A stretch of DNA of 57,599 bases from CAYJCL01 sp964370475. Its GTDB lineage: Bacteria; Bacillota_I; Bacilli_A; RF39; UBA660. Below, one piece after another: positions 15,808-24,893 of the stretch. How positions within the stretch are numbered: the stretch's first letter is position 1; every line of letters begins with the position of its first letter. The notes under the pieces were generated by a model. That model was not told the DNA's origin. It worked only from the letters and a program-made list of their open reading frames with translations, and did no database searches. The position numbers and the translations under genes are program-made. The DNA lies in the NCBI GenBank assembly GCA_964370475.1, contig CAYJJI010000007.1, positions 1 to 57,599 of the forward strand. The letters run 5' to 3'.

Positions 15808-18168
15808 ATGAAAAGTTTTTTTAAAGAAATTTTCAGAACTATTTCTACAACTAAGGGTAAGTTTATTACTTTAATTGCGATAGTTATTTTAGGTGTTTCA
15901 TTTTTTGTAGGTTTAGTATCTACTCCTACTATTATGAGTCAGAGTGTTGATAAATATATTGATGATCATAATGTTATGGATCTTCAAATTTATTCCAATA
16001 TGGGATTTATCGAAGAAGATATTGATTTATTATCAAAAGAATATGATGTTTATGGAAATAAATTTGTTGATGCTGAGGTTAGAACTAAAGATAGCACTTT
16101 TGTATTGAGAATTGATAGTTATGATAGTGATGAATATATTAATGGTTTTACGTTAGTTGAAGGTAGAATGCCAATTAGTACTAATGAAATTTTAATTGAA
16201 GATGATGGTTTGGTGGATGATAAACCTGAAATTGGAGACACTATAGATGTTATTAGAACTAACATGGGCAATGAACTTGTTAGTGATGAATTTGTAGTTG
16301 TTGGAATTATTGATTCTCCATATTATATGGGAAGAGAAAAAGGAATTAGTACTTTGAATAATTTATCATATTCTACTTTTGCTTATGTAAAAGAAGAGTC
16401 TTTTGCAATTCCTTACTATAATTCTTTATTAATTGATCTTCCTGAATTAGATTCTATGGATACTTTTTTAGAAGATTATGAATTAGAAGTTAATATAGCT
16501 AAAGAGGATATATTAGATAGTGCAAATTTATTACCTGATGAGAATTGGATAGTTAATACAAGATTAGATAATTATTCTATTAGTGGATATAAAGATACTA
16601 TTTCACAGATGAGTGCAATTGGGTCGTTATTTCCTTTATTCTTTTTCTTGGTTGCAGCTTTAGTATGTTCTACTACTATGACTAGAATGATTGATGAAAA
16701 ACGTGGAAAAATAGGGATTTTAAGAGCTCTTGGATATAGTAGAGCTTTATGTGCTTTTAAATATTTGTTTTATGTATTTATGGCTTGTTTGATAGGTGGT
16801 TTGATTGGTTCTGTAATAGGAATGATGTTATTCCCTAATGTTATTTTTACTACTTGGGAATTATTATATAGTTTACCTTTAGTTAATTATGAAACTCCTT
16901 GGTTAATTATTATAGGGTCAAATGTAGTGTTTTTTGTTATTATTTTAGTTACTACTTTTGTTTCTATAAATAGCGAAACTCATAATGTTCCTAGTGAATT
17001 AATGAGACCAAAAGCTCCAAGGACTGGTAAGGTTATTTTACTTGAAAGAGTTAAATTTATATGGAATAAATTATCTTTTACTTCTAAAGTAACTGCTAGA
17101 AATATTTTTAGATATAAGAAAAGATTTTTGATGACTGTTTTAGGTATTGCTGGTTGTACTGCTTTATTGATTGCTGGTTTTGGAATTAAGGATTCTATTA
17201 CTGGAATTGTTACTAAGCAATATGATGAACTTACTAGTTATCAAGGTATTATTAGTTTAAATAATGGTTTATCTAATGAACAAGTAAATCTTATATATAA
17301 AGACGTTAACTCTGTTAAATCTATTAGTGATGCTGTATTAGTTAATCTATATAATATTACTATTGATGAGCATGTAGTTACTGTTAATGTTTTTCATGAT
17401 AATGAAGCGATGTTATCTAGTAATAATATCAATGTAGATATGAGTAATGAAGGGATTTTAATTAGTAGTAAAATTGCTGAATTATTAGATTTAAATAATG
17501 GAGATGTAATTAATATTGAGAGTAGTAGTGGTACAGATGCTGATGTTACTATTAGTACTGTTTTTGAAAAGTATGTTAATCACGAAATATATATGAGTAC
17601 TACTTATTATGAAGAAATTTTCGATGAATTAAGTCTTGATAATTCTATATTTATTATGAGTGATATAATTAATGATGTTCAAGATGATATTTTAAGTATT
17701 GATAATATTGTTGGTTTAGTTACGTTTGACGAAGCTACTAAGAATTTTGATAATATGATTAAAAGTTTAGATGTAGTTATTTATGTAATAATAGCAAGTG
17801 CTGCTGCTTTAGCTTTTGTTGTTCTTATTAATTTAGGAAATGTTAATATTGGAGAAAGAGTTAGAGAAATAGCTACTTTAAAAGTTTTAGGATTTAAATC
17901 TAGAGAAGTAAATTCTTATATATTTAGAGAAAGTTTGTTACTTACTTTTATTGGATCTTTGTTTGGTATTGTCTTAGGATTAGTATTACATAGATTTATT
18001 ATATTGCAAGTTGAGATGGATTTTATAATGTTTATTAGAGAAGTAAGATTTGTAAGTATTGTGTATTCGGTATGTATTACTTTATTATTTGGATTTTTTG
18101 TTAATTTAATATTGAGAAAATCATTACAAAAAATTGATATGATTGAATCTTTAAAAAGTGTTGAATAA
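15808..18168 (+). CDS. FtsX-type ABC permease, 786 aa
   Basis: One N-terminal helix (about 17-40), a large extracellular domain, a three-helix FtsX block (about 265-390), then a second helix (about 440-465), second extracellular domain and second FtsX block (about 645-780, with REIATLKVLGF). The repeat KIGILRALGYSRA / EIATLKVLGFKSRE is the family's coupling segment in each half. This is the usual architecture of YtrF/BceB-like or salivaricin-type exporters. Co-transcribed with the ATPase; no two-component system lies beside it. Confidence 0.93.
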   Translation: MKSFFKEIFRTISTTKGKFITLIAIVILGVSFFVGLVSTPTIMSQSVDKYIDDHNVMDLQIYSNMGFIEEDIDLLSKEYDVYGNKFVDAEVRTKDSTFVLRIDSYDSDEYINGFTLVEGRMPISTNEILIEDDGLVDDKPEIGDTIDVIRTNMGNELVSDEFVVVGIIDSPYYMGREKGISTLNNLSYSTFAYVKEESFAIPYYNSLLIDLPELDSMDTFLEDYELEVNIAKEDILDSANLLPDENWIVNTRLDNYSISGYKDTISQMSAIGSLFPLFFFLVAALVCSTTMTRMIDEKRGKIGILRALGYSRALCAFKYLFYVFMACLIGGLIGSVIGMMLFPNVIFTTWELLYSLPLVNYETPWLIIIGSNVVFFVIILVTTFVSINSETHNVPSELMRPKAPRTGKVILLERVKFIWNKLSFTSKVTARNIFRYKKRFLMTVLGIAGCTALLIAGFGIKDSITGIVTKQYDELTSYQGIISLNNGLSNEQVNLIYKDVNSVKSISDAVLVNLYNITIDEHVVTVNVFHDNEAMLSSNNINVDMSNEGILISSKIAELLDLNNGDVINIESSSGTDADVTISTVFEKYVNHEIYMSTTYYEEIFDELSLDNSIFIMSDIINDVQDDILSIDNIVGLVTFDEATKNFDNMIKSLDVVIYVIIASAAALAFVVLINLGNVNIGERVREIATLKVLGFKSREVNSYIFRESLLLTFIGSLFGIVLGLVLHRFIILQVEMDFIMFIREVRFVSIVYSVCITLLFGFFVNLILRKSLQKIDMIESLKSVE

Positions 18169-18212
18169 TTTTATTACTTATGTTATTATATCTTCACTTT
18201 TAGGGGGATTTT

Positions 18213-18308
18213 ATGAATTTATCAATGAAATATTATAAAGTTTTACTTTGGCTTTTAGGGTCGATGGTAGTACTTAGCTTAATATTATTAAGTGCTTATT
18301 ATAGTTAG
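18213..18308 (+). CDS. 31-residue single-span membrane peptide
   Basis: A tiny gene: ATG at 18213 behind TAGGGGGAT, TAG at 18306-18308. The peptide starts MNLSMKYYK and continues with about 20 hydrophobic residues ending SAYYS. A -10-like TATTAT precedes it and a strong terminator overlaps its stop, so it looks like its own transcription unit. It may be a small accessory protein of the ABC transporter, a membrane regulator or a type I toxin-like peptide. No homology can be judged by eye. Confidence 0.6.
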   Translation: MNLSMKYYKVLLWLLGSMVVLSLILLSAYYS

Positions 18309-18333
18309 TCATTGTTTAATGACTAACTTTTTT
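18303..18333 (+). terminator. terminator of the small peptide gene
   Basis: AGTTAGTCAT/ATGACTAACT, six-base loop, T run; the stop codon lies in the stem. Confidence 0.9.
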
Positions 18334-18358
18334 ATATAATGATATTAGGAGTGATTAT

Positions 18359-18715
18359 ATGAAAATTTTTAAATGTGATATATGTGGAGAAATATTTGTC
18401 GGAGATGAGGCTTCATTATGTTGTGGTCAATTAACTAATGAATTAACTGTAAATAATGAGGAATTTTCTTTTGAAAAACATATTCCTGTTGTTGATGTTG
18501 TTGATGATATGATGGTTGTGAGAGTAGGAGAGGTATTACATCCTATGAGTGATGAACATTTTATTGAATGGATAATGCTTGTTAATGGTAGTGATTTTGA
18601 TAAGAAGAAATTATCTAGTGATGATGCACCTGTTGCTAATTTTAATTATGTTCCAGGTAGTGTTGTTTATGCTTATTGTAATTTACATGGTTTATGGAAA
18701 TTTGATGTAAAATAA
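18359..18715 (+). CDS. dfx: desulfoferrodoxin-type superoxide reductase
   Basis: 118 aa. It reduces superoxide to peroxide in the cytosol of anaerobes. The N-terminal desulforedoxin-like part has CDICG (about 6-10) and LCCG (about 21-24), the four Cys of the Fe site, more compact than in Desulfovibrio. The SOR domain has the catalytic centre ligands: EKHIP (about 39-43), HPMSDEHFIEW (about 62-72) and CNLHG (about 108-112), giving the Glu, four His and one Cys. It is a single gene between two terminators. Confidence 0.92.
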   Translation: MKIFKCDICGEIFVGDEASLCCGQLTNELTVNNEEFSFEKHIPVVDVVDDMMVVRVGEVLHPMSDEHFIEWIMLVNGSDFDKKKLSSDDAPVANFNYVPGSVVYAYCNLHGLWKFDVK

Positions 18716-18741
18716 TTGGTGAATTCACCAATTATTTTTTT
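18714..18741 (+). terminator. terminator of the superoxide reductase gene
   Basis: Perfect palindrome AATTGGTGAATTCACCAATT followed by ATTTTTT. A TATAAT for the next gene starts at 18749. Confidence 0.85.
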
Positions 18742-18786
18742 GATATGATATAATTGTTATACATAAAATGTAGACGGAGAGTGTTT

Positions 18787-19977
18787 ATGAAGAAGTTAAA
18801 AGTTGGATTGTTTATGGATGATTATTTCCCTTCAATAAATGGTGTAATAATGGTTATGGATAATCAAGCTAAGAATATGGTTAGAACTGATAGTGCTGAT
18901 GTTACTGTTGTTGTTCCTAAACTTGGTGTTAAAGAAGAGGAAAGTTATGAATATAAAATAATTAGAGTTCCAAGTATAGCTATTAAACCGATTGGTTACA
19001 GTATGGCTATGCCTAAGTTAGATATATCTTTAACTAAAGATTTATTGAAAGAGGAGTTTGATATTATTCATATTCATTCACCTTTTATAATGGGTAAATT
19101 AGCTATTAAAATAGCTGAAAAATTGGATATTCCTGTAGTTGCAACTTGTCATACTCAATTTGATAAAGATGTGTATAAATTTACTAAAAGTAAAGTTGTT
19201 ACAAATAATGTTTTAAAGAGAATAAGTAAAATATATAATAAGTGTGATGAATGTTGGGCAGTTAATGAGTCTGTTGCTGATATATATAAGTCTTATGGTT
19301 TAAAAATTAAACCTGGAGTTATAATGAATGGTACTGACTTAAAATATTTAAATAATACTAAAGAAGTGGCTATGAAGGTTAATAAGAAATATAAGATTAA
19401 ATCTAATGAGATAGTGTTATTATTTGTAGGTAGAATGACTATTGTTAAGAATATATTATTCATTTTAGATTCTTTAGCTGTAATGAAGTCTAAGGGGATT
19501 AAATTTAAAATGATATTTGCTGGGCCTTTTGAAGATAAAGATGTATTTATGCAAAAACTTAATGACCTTAATTTAGTTAATGATGTAATAATTGCTGGGA
19601 AGATCACTGATCGTCAAGAGTTGGCTATGTTATTTAGTAGAGCTAAATTATTTTTGTTCCCTTCTTTATACGATGCTTCTTCTTTGGTTCAAAAGGAAGC
19701 TGCTACGCAGAAGACACCTACAGTATTTATTGAAGGGTCTGCTACTGCTGATAATATTATAAATAATGAGAATGGTTTTTTAGCACCAAATGATCATATT
19801 TTATATGCAGAGAGAATAATTGAGATATTGAATGATACTAAATTATATGATAAAGTTAGTGCCGGTGCTTATAAGAGCGCTTTTAAAACTTGGGAAGAAT
19901 TAAATGAAGATTTAATGAATAAATATAACCGAGTTATAAAAAATTATAAAGGAAAGAGATATAAAATTGGTTTATAA
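18787..19977 (+). CDS. GT4 glycosyltransferase, probably lipid glucosyltransferase
   Basis: 396 aa. The start at ATG 18787 is chosen because GGAGAG precedes it and the family begins with KVGLFMDDYFPSINGV. GT4/GT-B features: glycine-rich N-loop, HIHSPFIMGKLA and CHTQFDKDVYKF in the acceptor half, LFVGRMTIVKN at the donor half, and DASSLVQKEAATQ giving the E-x7-E type motif. It resembles 1,2-diacylglycerol 3-glucosyltransferases (MGlcDAG synthases) that build membrane glycolipids and lipoteichoic acid anchors. Neighbouring acyltransferase fusion fits a membrane-lipid role. Exact acceptor not provable here. Confidence 0.82.
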   Translation: MKKLKVGLFMDDYFPSINGVIMVMDNQAKNMVRTDSADVTVVVPKLGVKEEESYEYKIIRVPSIAIKPIGYSMAMPKLDISLTKDLLKEEFDIIHIHSPFIMGKLAIKIAEKLDIPVVATCHTQFDKDVYKFTKSKVVTNNVLKRISKIYNKCDECWAVNESVADIYKSYGLKIKPGVIMNGTDLKYLNNTKEVAMKVNKKYKIKSNEIVLLFVGRMTIVKNILFILDSLAVMKSKGIKFKMIFAGPFEDKDVFMQKLNDLNLVNDVIIAGKITDRQELAMLFSRAKLFLFPSLYDASSLVQKEAATQKTPTVFIEGSATADNIINNENGFLAPNDHILYAERIIEILNDTKLYDKVSAGAYKSAFKTWEELNEDLMNKYNRVIKNYKGKRYKIGL

Positions 19978-19995
19978 TTTTATATAAGGAATGAC

Positions 19996-21105
19996 ATGAT
20001 AAAAAGAAATTTATGCGGAAATGAAGTTAGTTTTTTAGGAATGGGATGTATGAGATTCCCTTTAAAGGATGGTAAAGTTAATTCTGAATTATCTATGAAA
20101 ATTGTAGATAAAGCTATAGAGATGGGTGTTAATTATTTAGATACTGCTTACGTATATAGTGATGGGAAGAATGAGTCATTTATAAATGAAGTAATTGAAA
20201 AGTATGGACGTAGTGAATTATATATTGCTACAAAATTACCTTTATTTGCTAATCCTAGTAGGGAAGATTATGACATATTATTGAATCGTCAATTGACGAA
20301 TTTAGGTACTAATTATATCGATTATTACTTATTACATGCTTTAAATAAAGATCGTTTTGATCATTTAGTTAAAAACGATTATAAATCATTTATAGCTGAT
20401 GCTAAGGTAAGCGGGAAAGTAAAACATATTGGTTTTTCTTTTCATGATTCTTTTGAGGTATTTAAGACTATTGCTGATGATTATGATTGGGATTTTTGTC
20501 AAATACAATTTAATTATTTAGACGCTTATGATCAAGAAGCTTTAAAGATGTATGAGTATGCTCATCAAAAAGGTATTGATGTTATAGTTATGGAACCTCT
20601 AAGAGGAGGAAGACTTACTCATTTACCTAAAGAAGTTAGAAATAAGTTTGATGAATGTTATTTAAGTAAAAGCGATGCTTTTATATCATTTAATTATTTA
20701 AACCATTTTTCTGGAATTAAAGTTGTTCTTAGTGGAATGAGAAGTGTTGATGATGTTATGTTAAATGTTAATACATTTAATACATTTACTAAGATTACTG
20801 ATGTTGAAGAGAAATGTTATTTAGATGCTAAGGATATTTTACTTAATTATCATACTATTAATTGTACTAAATGTTTATATTGTAAGGATTGTCCTAGTAA
20901 GATAAGAATTGCTGATATATTTGAAAAATTTAATAATCAAATAGAGAATCCATTTTTAAATGAAGATGAAGTAATGAAATGGTATAATTCTTTAGATAGT
21001 GTAGCTAAAGATTGTATTGAATGTGGTATGTGTGAGAGAAATTGTCCTCAGCATTTAAAAATTATTGATTTACTTAAAAAATGTGATGAGTATTTTAAAA
21101 ACTAG
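19996..21105 (+). CDS. aldo/keto reductase with 4Fe-4S domain
   Basis: 369 aa. The N-terminal AKR barrel has GMGCMRFPL, DTAYVYSDGKNE (Asp and Tyr of the catalytic tetrad), ATKLP (Lys) and YLLHAL (His). The C-terminal ferredoxin-like part has CTKCLYCKDCP with shortened spacing at the last Cys, and CIECGMCERNCP. This AKR/Fe-S architecture is frequent in anaerobes and its substrates are unknown. It starts 18 bases after the glycosyltransferase gene and probably shares its transcript. A terminator overlaps its stop. Confidence 0.9.
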   Translation: MIKRNLCGNEVSFLGMGCMRFPLKDGKVNSELSMKIVDKAIEMGVNYLDTAYVYSDGKNESFINEVIEKYGRSELYIATKLPLFANPSREDYDILLNRQLTNLGTNYIDYYLLHALNKDRFDHLVKNDYKSFIADAKVSGKVKHIGFSFHDSFEVFKTIADDYDWDFCQIQFNYLDAYDQEALKMYEYAHQKGIDVIVMEPLRGGRLTHLPKEVRNKFDECYLSKSDAFISFNYLNHFSGIKVVLSGMRSVDDVMLNVNTFNTFTKITDVEEKCYLDAKDILLNYHTINCTKCLYCKDCPSKIRIADIFEKFNNQIENPFLNEDEVMKWYNSLDSVAKDCIECGMCERNCPQHLKIIDLLKKCDEYFKN

Positions 21106-21122
21106 CGAGCTAGTTTTTTTTA
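21097..21122 (+). terminator. terminator after the aldo/keto reductase gene
   Basis: AACTAG-CGAG-CTAGTT with T run; the TAG stop lies in the stem. Confidence 0.85.
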
Positions 21123-21123
21123 T

Positions 21124-21152
21124 TTGACATTTTTCGTGTAAAGTGTTATTTT
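21124..21152 (+). promoter_or_regulatory. promoter of the HAD-acyltransferase gene
   Basis: TTGACA (21124-21129), 17-bp spacer, TATTTT (21147-21152), directly behind the preceding terminator. Confidence 0.6.
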
Positions 21153-21176
21153 ATTAGGCATAAAGGGGTGTTTTTA

Positions 21177-22631
21177 GTGAAAGAAAAAGAAATCATAGTT
21201 TATGATATAGATGATACTATTACAGATGAATCGGGGTTTATTCTTAGTTATTTACCAATCTATTTAAAAAAGAAATATAATGTTGAAGTAGAGTTGGTAA
21301 ATAGTGAGGCGGATAAAGTTTCTGAAGTTTTTAATTTGAAATTAAAACTTGAAGAGAAAGGTTTAGATGAATCTGCAATCAATGATATTATGAAATTTGT
21401 TGATAAAAAATTTATTCAAAAAAATTATTTGAGATATTTAATGTTTCCTTTAAAGAAAGACAGTAAAAAAATATTGGAATTTACTAATGATAAGTATATC
21501 AATCATTTTGTAACTTTAAGAGGTGTTAAGCCTGATAAAAAAGAAACTAATTTAGATTTGTTTGTTAGAACGATGTTGGTACCTTTTTTAACGAGAACTC
21601 AATTGTATTTAAATGGTATTCAATATGATGATATTACATTTGTTAAAAGTTTAGATGATAAAGCAAAAAAAATTAAATTAATTAATCCTTCTATGGTATT
21701 TGATGATACTGCTGCGGTTATTAATTCAGTCAAAGGGACTAGTAAAATATTTGTTAAAACAAGAAGAAATAGAATTGGAGATTTAATAAATAACAATAAT
21801 TATGTTGTTGATTTCAATTATGATGAAGTCAAAAATTGTATTGAATCGATTGAACAAAAAAATATCAAGCCGAAATCTAGACATGTGTTTATTAAAAATT
21901 CTAATTTAAGTACTGTAGTGCTTAAAAATGCACTATATAAACTTGGAAAATCTACTTTAGGTAAAATTATTAATTTAAAAGTTAAGCCGAGAGTAAATGG
22001 TCTTGAAAATGTTCCAAATGATGATAATTTTATTTATGTTAGTAATCATCGTAAAAGTCTTGATACAGTGATTCAAATTATAAACTCTAAGGGAGTGATT
22101 AATTTTGCTGCTGTCAATTATTTGTTTTCTGGTAAAAAAAATATATTTGGTGATGCAAATAATAAATTAGGATGTTTATTTACTAAAGCTGTTGTTAATT
22201 ATACTGGATCTTTTCCTGTAGCAAGAAGTGATGATAAAGATTATTTTGCTGTGAATTTACAGGCTAATGAAATTATGAATGAATATTTGTTGGAATATAA
22301 TAATAGTTTAGGGTTTTATCCTGAAGGAACACACAATAAAGATATTGTTAACAATGGTGAATTATTACCATTAGTGTCTGATTATATATTTGATTTATCG
22401 ATAAAAACTGGAAAGAAGATAGTTCCAGTTGCTGTAAGCTGGCCTTCTAAAGATAAAAATTTTCCTTATAAAGTTTTGTTAGATTATGGTAAACCTATTT
22501 CTGGAACTACTAAATCTGAATTGAAAGAACTTTGGGTTAATAATGTTTTAGAAATGTTAGAAAAACAAAATGCAGAAGTTGATGAATGTTCTTCGGAATA
22601 TTCTATGAAATTAAAAAACAATTATAAGTAA
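21177..22631 (+). CDS. HAD-like phosphatase fused to PlsC-type acyltransferase
   Basis: 484 aa with GTG start at 21177, placed eight bases from AAAGGGG; a GTG at 21168 lies inside that site. Residues ~8-210 are HAD-like: YDIDDTITDE at the start, TLRG in the middle, and MVFDDTAAV near residue 175. Residues ~245-470 are a lysophosphatidic acid acyltransferase: NHRKSLD (His291 to Asp296, the HX4D motif) and YPEGTH (382-386). The fusion could dephosphorylate and acylate a lipid or sugar-phosphate precursor. Beside a lipid-type glycosyltransferase this points to membrane lipid or teichoic-lipid assembly. The pairing is seen; the substrate is inferred. Confidence 0.85.
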   Translation: MKEKEIIVYDIDDTITDESGFILSYLPIYLKKKYNVEVELVNSEADKVSEVFNLKLKLEEKGLDESAINDIMKFVDKKFIQKNYLRYLMFPLKKDSKKILEFTNDKYINHFVTLRGVKPDKKETNLDLFVRTMLVPFLTRTQLYLNGIQYDDITFVKSLDDKAKKIKLINPSMVFDDTAAVINSVKGTSKIFVKTRRNRIGDLINNNNYVVDFNYDEVKNCIESIEQKNIKPKSRHVFIKNSNLSTVVLKNALYKLGKSTLGKIINLKVKPRVNGLENVPNDDNFIYVSNHRKSLDTVIQIINSKGVINFAAVNYLFSGKKNIFGDANNKLGCLFTKAVVNYTGSFPVARSDDKDYFAVNLQANEIMNEYLLEYNNSLGFYPEGTHNKDIVNNGELLPLVSDYIFDLSIKTGKKIVPVAVSWPSKDKNFPYKVLLDYGKPISGTTKSELKELWVNNVLEMLEKQNAEVDECSSEYSMKLKNNYK

Positions 22632-22642
22632 TTGTTTTTTTT
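22613..22642 (+). terminator. terminator of the HAD-acyltransferase gene
   Basis: AACAATTA/TAATTGTT with TAAG loop, T8; the stop codon lies in the stem. Confidence 0.8.
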
Positions 22643-22711
22643 ATTTATTAATAATTGAATATATACTTTGTATTATTCGCATGTTATAATGTATGATAGT
22701 AGAGGTGTAAT

Positions 22712-24892
22712 ATGAATATAAATGTATTATCAATGGTTGTCAGTTTATTATATATTATATTGATAGCTGTATTTTATTTTATCAGGAAAAAAGTTAAATC
22801 TGCAGAAACTAACATATATTCTATTATCTTAGTTGTTACGATTGTTGCTATTGTACTAGATTTAGCAGGAATTTATGTTAGTTCTATTGGATTGTACGAT
22901 ACAATGTTAAGAGAATTAATTTCTAAATTTTTTCATACAAGTATTATTACTATTATGTTTTTAATGACTTTATATTTATTTTTTCATAATAATGGGAAAC
23001 AGAAAAAATATAAATATTTTTCTGTCATATCTTATTTATCTTTAATATTTGTAAATTTTATGTTACCAATTGTACATTTTAAAGAGGGAAATATTATATA
23101 TGGTTCAGGGCCTAATTTAACTTTTTTATATGTTACATCTGTTTTATTTTTAGTGACGTGGATATTCTTTATAATTATGCATTGGGGTAAATTAAATAAT
23201 AAAAAGTTAACACCAATGTTGTTTTTACTAATCTTTGCAATTCCTGTTATCTTAATTCAAATGTTTAATCCTGAGTTATTATTAATTTCCACTTTGATGT
23301 CGATTTCTGCATTTTTGATGTATCATACTATTGAAAATCCTGATGTTAAAACTATTGAGAAGTTAACTTATGCTAATGATCAGATTGAAAAAGCTAACAG
23401 AGCTAAGACAGATTTTTTATCTAATATGTCTCATGAAATTAGAACGCCTTTAAATGCAATTATAGGTTTTGCTCATTGTATAAAAGATGAAGATAATATG
23501 TCTACTATTAAAGATGAAGCTACGGATATTATTAATGCTTCAGAAACTTTACTTGAGATTGTTAATGGAGTTTTAGATATTAGTAAAATAGAAGCTAATA
23601 AGATGGAGATAATAGAATCTGAATATGATTTGGTTTCAGAGATGGAAAAAATCTGTAAATTAGTTATTCCTAGATTAGGTAAAAAAGATATTGATTTTAA
23701 ATATAATTTTGCTCGTGATTTGCCTGGTAGATTATATGGTGACATTAGTAAAATGCGTCAAATAATTACTAATTTACTTACTAATGCTGTTAAATATACT
23801 AATAGCGGTACTATTAATTTTGATATATCTTCTATTAATCAAAATGGGGTAGCTTCTTTAGTATTTGTTATACAAGATACTGGTAGGGGTATTAAAAATG
23901 AACAAATTAACAAATTATTTACTAAATTTAATAGATTAGATGAAGATAAAAATTCTACTATTGAAGGTACTGGTTTAGGTCTTGCTATTACTAAGTCGTT
24001 AGTTGATTTAATGGGTGGTAAAATCCTTGTTCATAGTGTATATGAACAAGGATCTAAGTTTACTGTTTATATTCGTCAGAAAATTATTTCTATGGATAAA
24101 ATATCTTTGGAAGATAAATCTATTGATAGACATGTTGATTTTGTTGGATATAAAGTTTTACTTGTTGATGATAATAGATTAAATATCAAAATTGCTGAAA
24201 AATTATTGGAAAGATATGGTATTAAACCAACTTCTGTAATTAGTGGTGTTGAGTGTGTCGATAAAGTTAAAACTGAAAAATGGGATTTAATATTACTTGA
24301 TGATATGATGCCTAATATGAGTGGTAAAGAAACATTAGTGAAATTAAAAGAGTTAGATGAATTTAGTACGCCAGTTGTAGCTTTAACTGCTAATGTATTA
24401 TCGGGTAATGATACTAAATATAAGTCTTTAGGATTTGATGATTATTTAGGTAAACCTATTGATGCTAGTGAGTTAGTTAGAGTTCTTAGAACTTATTATC
24501 CTGGTGTTGAGAAGGTTGTTGCTAAGAAGAGAGTATTACTTGTTGATGATAATCCTGTTAATAATAAAATTACTAAGAAGATATTAAGTAATTATGATGT
24601 AGATGTAGAAGTAGTTAATAGTGGTATTGATTGTTTAAATAAGATATATAAGAATAATAGTATGTTTGATTTAATTTTTATGGATGATATGATGCCAAAT
24701 ATGAGTGGAGTAGAAACTTTTGAGAAGCTAAAGAATGATCCGAATTTTAAAACTCCTGTTGTTGTTTTGACTGCTAATGCTATTGAAGGTTCTAGAGAGT
24801 TTTATATATCTAAGGGATTTAGTGATTATATTGCTAAGCCAATTGATATGTCTCATTTCAAAGAAGTAATTAAAGATATTTTAGGAGAGTAA
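22712..24892 (+). CDS. hybrid histidine kinase with two receiver domains
   Basis: 726 aa. About seven membrane helices (5-205) form the sensor; a short linker leads to HisKA with SHEIRTPLN (phosphorylated His241), HATPase (NLLTNAVKYTN, DTGRGI, GTGLGLAITKS), then two receivers, each opening with LLVDDN. Their acceptor Asp residues are D530 and D658, both in an LDDMMPNMSG/MDDMMPNMSG context with conserved T and K downstream. No HPt domain, DNA-binding output or partner regulator is near. It may feed Spo0A by phosphorelay, like sporulation sensor kinases, but that is inference. The SDR gene follows after one base. Confidence 0.93.
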   Translation: MNINVLSMVVSLLYIILIAVFYFIRKKVKSAETNIYSIILVVTIVAIVLDLAGIYVSSIGLYDTMLRELISKFFHTSIITIMFLMTLYLFFHNNGKQKKYKYFSVISYLSLIFVNFMLPIVHFKEGNIIYGSGPNLTFLYVTSVLFLVTWIFFIIMHWGKLNNKKLTPMLFLLIFAIPVILIQMFNPELLLISTLMSISAFLMYHTIENPDVKTIEKLTYANDQIEKANRAKTDFLSNMSHEIRTPLNAIIGFAHCIKDEDNMSTIKDEATDIINASETLLEIVNGVLDISKIEANKMEIIESEYDLVSEMEKICKLVIPRLGKKDIDFKYNFARDLPGRLYGDISKMRQIITNLLTNAVKYTNSGTINFDISSINQNGVASLVFVIQDTGRGIKNEQINKLFTKFNRLDEDKNSTIEGTGLGLAITKSLVDLMGGKILVHSVYEQGSKFTVYIRQKIISMDKISLEDKSIDRHVDFVGYKVLLVDDNRLNIKIAEKLLERYGIKPTSVISGVECVDKVKTEKWDLILLDDMMPNMSGKETLVKLKELDEFSTPVVALTANVLSGNDTKYKSLGFDDYLGKPIDASELVRVLRTYYPGVEKVVAKKRVLLVDDNPVNNKITKKILSNYDVDVEVVNSGIDCLNKIYKNNSMFDLIFMDDMMPNMSGVETFEKLKNDPNFKTPVVVLTANAIEGSREFYISKGFSDYIAKPIDMSHFKEVIKDILGE

Positions 24893-24893
24893 T

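Noticed and set aside
22712..24892. Receiver domains inactive because of a DD pair
   Set aside because: The first Asp of the pair fits the usual phosphorylation position and the rest of each site is intact.
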